In this document: piece by piece, positions 63,744 through 64,000 of the stretch
Position numbering within the stretch: the stretch's first letter is position 1
Layout of the letters: each line of letters opens with the position of its first letter
Origin: Rhodothermales bacterium
GTDB lineage: Bacteria > Bacteroidota > Rhodothermia > Rhodothermales > UBA10348
Reading direction: 5' to 3'
Assembly: GCA_017643395.1 (NCBI GenBank)
Contig: JAEPNP010000001.1
Location: 827,806-891,805 of the forward strand
DNA length: 64,000 nt
The notes under the pieces: generated by a model
Seen by the model: the letters and a program-made list of their open reading frames with translations, nothing else
Told to the model about the DNA's origin: nothing
The model's database searches: none
Made by a program: the position numbers and the translations under genes

Positions 63744-63852
63744 GGGTATAACATTGGAGTCACTCAATTGGCCCAATAACTGCTATTTTATACGCAACTT
63801 GGGGGTTTTTGTTACAGACACATGGGATGCGAAGGTCTTTCTTGGGTATAAC
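63744..63852. repeat. Noncoding module B: GGGTATAAC - TTTTATACGCAA - GGGTATAAC
   Basis: GGGTATAAC at 63744, TTTTATACGCAA at 63786 and GGGTATAAC at 63844, with offsets of 42 and 58 bases against 41 and 57 in module A. TTGTTACA and ATGGG again lie between the last two. No gene follows in the window on the plus strand, so a pure promoter role is less certain here. Confidence 0.55.
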
Positions 63853-63853
63853 G

Positions 63854-63895
63854 CTTGGGTGTAGAAAAGGGGGGGCGTCGATCCCCCCCCCCAAG
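63854..63895. other. Long GC-rich hairpin near the right end
   Basis: CTTGGG (63854-63859) pairs with CCCAAG (63890-63895), and a run of seven G (63869-63875) pairs with seven C (63883-63889) around a 7-base loop. There is a one-sided 9-base bulge. Without a downstream U tract it is not a typical terminator; a cruciform or extrusion site for the recombinase or a boundary element is also possible. Confidence 0.4.
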
Positions 63896-63909
63896 TCAGA
63901 CCCAAGTCA
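63891..63909. repeat. Two CCAAGTCA repeats inside the right end (candidate integrase arm sites)
   Basis: CCAAGTCA at 63891-63898 and 63902-63909, 11 bases apart and 51 bases inside the right tRNA copy. They match the pair inside the left end (51027 and 51039). Confidence 0.5.
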
Positions 63910-63960
63910 TAAAAAAGGGGGACAGAAGAAAGGGTAGATCCCCTAACTCCTTGTCCCCCA

Positions 63961-64000
63961 TGTTGCCCTACAAGGATTCGAACCTTGAACCTCCTGATCC
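63961..64000 (-). tRNA. 3' portion of a tRNA gene, probably tRNA-Gln (continues past the window)
   Basis: On the minus strand the sequence reads 3' anticodon-loop bases GGA, anticodon stem TCAGG, variable AGGTT, T-stem CAAGG, T-loop TTCGAAT, T-stem CCTTG, acceptor TAGGGCA and discriminator A followed by CA. The 5' half is beyond the right edge. Position 36 is G, and the left copy shows CTG at positions 34-36, so tRNA-Gln(CUG) is the likely identity. This is the probable intact tRNA that the element targets. Confidence 0.6.

Larger units (their letters stand above)
50904..64000. mobile_element. Integrated genetic element in a tRNA gene (type I R-M island)
   Basis: An about 13-kb element bounded by the direct repeats of a tRNA 3' end at 50904 and 63961. 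It carries an integrase next to the left end, a type I restriction-modification set, a PD-(D/E)xK nuclease, an HUH-like initiator candidate, an excisionase-like HTH protein, a second tyrosine recombinase and several unknowns. Paired CCAAGTCA repeats sit inside both ends. The right part has clearly lower GC: a 60-base sample at 61381 has 28 G/C and one at 62581 has 20. The intact tRNA probably continues past the right edge of the window, so the true right border is not visible. It could be an integrative element or a satellite; no capsid, relaxase or conjugation genes are seen. Confidence 0.75.

Noticed and set aside
50904-64000. The element as a complete prophage
   Set aside because: No capsid, portal, terminase or tail genes are seen; integrase, HUH-like and HTH genes alone fit a satellite or integrative element better.

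Overview
The window reads as chromosome from a GC-rich member of the Rhodothermota/Bacteroidota lineage, probably Rhodothermales-like. Three secreted proteins carry type IX secretion (T9SS) C-terminal sorting domains, two of them with the YPNPFNP signature. The isocitrate dehydrogenase is of the long Thermus-like type, and most chromosomal genes lack clear Shine-Dalgarno sequences. This placement is inferred from protein character; no rRNA gene is present.

Region 1 (1-23.4 kb) is ordinary chromosome. It holds secreted peptidases (S9, S41), a class C beta-lactamase-like hydrolase, a RelE/ribbon-helix-helix toxin-antitoxin pair, homocysteine methyltransferase, isocitrate dehydrogenase, a DUF4143 ATPase, a quinone oxidoreductase/TetR operon with a candidate operator, two adjacent T9SS cargo proteins sharing a duplicated module, a DUF1272 zinc protein, an ABC-F ATPase and two unknown proteins.

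Region 2 (23.4-50.9 kb) is a defence island. Two large, divergently transcribed nuclease-helicases come first: a PLD/SF2/DUF3427 protein and a TM0106-type RecB nuclease with an SF1 helicase. Next is a complete seven-gene BREX operon, brxE-brxA-brxB-brxC-pglX-pglZ-brxL. Its composition mixes a type 6 marker (brxE) with a type 1 marker (brxL). A small zinc-finger protein follows. On the opposite strand is a three-gene operon (SNF2 helicase, actin/Hsp70-like ATPase, TerB-like protein) joined by 4-nt overlaps, which matches my recollection of the Shango anti-phage system.

Region 3 (50.9-64 kb) is an integrated element. It is bounded by two near-identical copies of a tRNA 3' end, probably tRNA-Gln, that differ by one compensatory T-stem base-pair swap. 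Just inside each end lie paired CCAAGTCA repeats, candidate integrase arm sites. The element carries a tyrosine integrase at its left end. It also has a type I restriction-modification set (hsdM, hsdS with two near-duplicate recognition domains, hsdR) interrupted by an opposite-strand PD-(D/E)xK nuclease gene. The right end has lower GC and carries a small HUH-type replication initiator candidate, an excisionase-like HTH, a second minimal tyrosine recombinase and several unknown genes. This right end also contains repeated GGGTATAAC/TTTTATACGCAA noncoding modules. Some of its genes have strong Shine-Dalgarno sequences unlike those of the host genes.

Together, regions 2 and 3 stack BREX methylation-based exclusion, a Shango-like system, stand-alone nuclease-helicases and a mobile type I R-M system next to one tRNA gene. 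No CRISPR array, rRNA gene or complete tRNA gene was seen.
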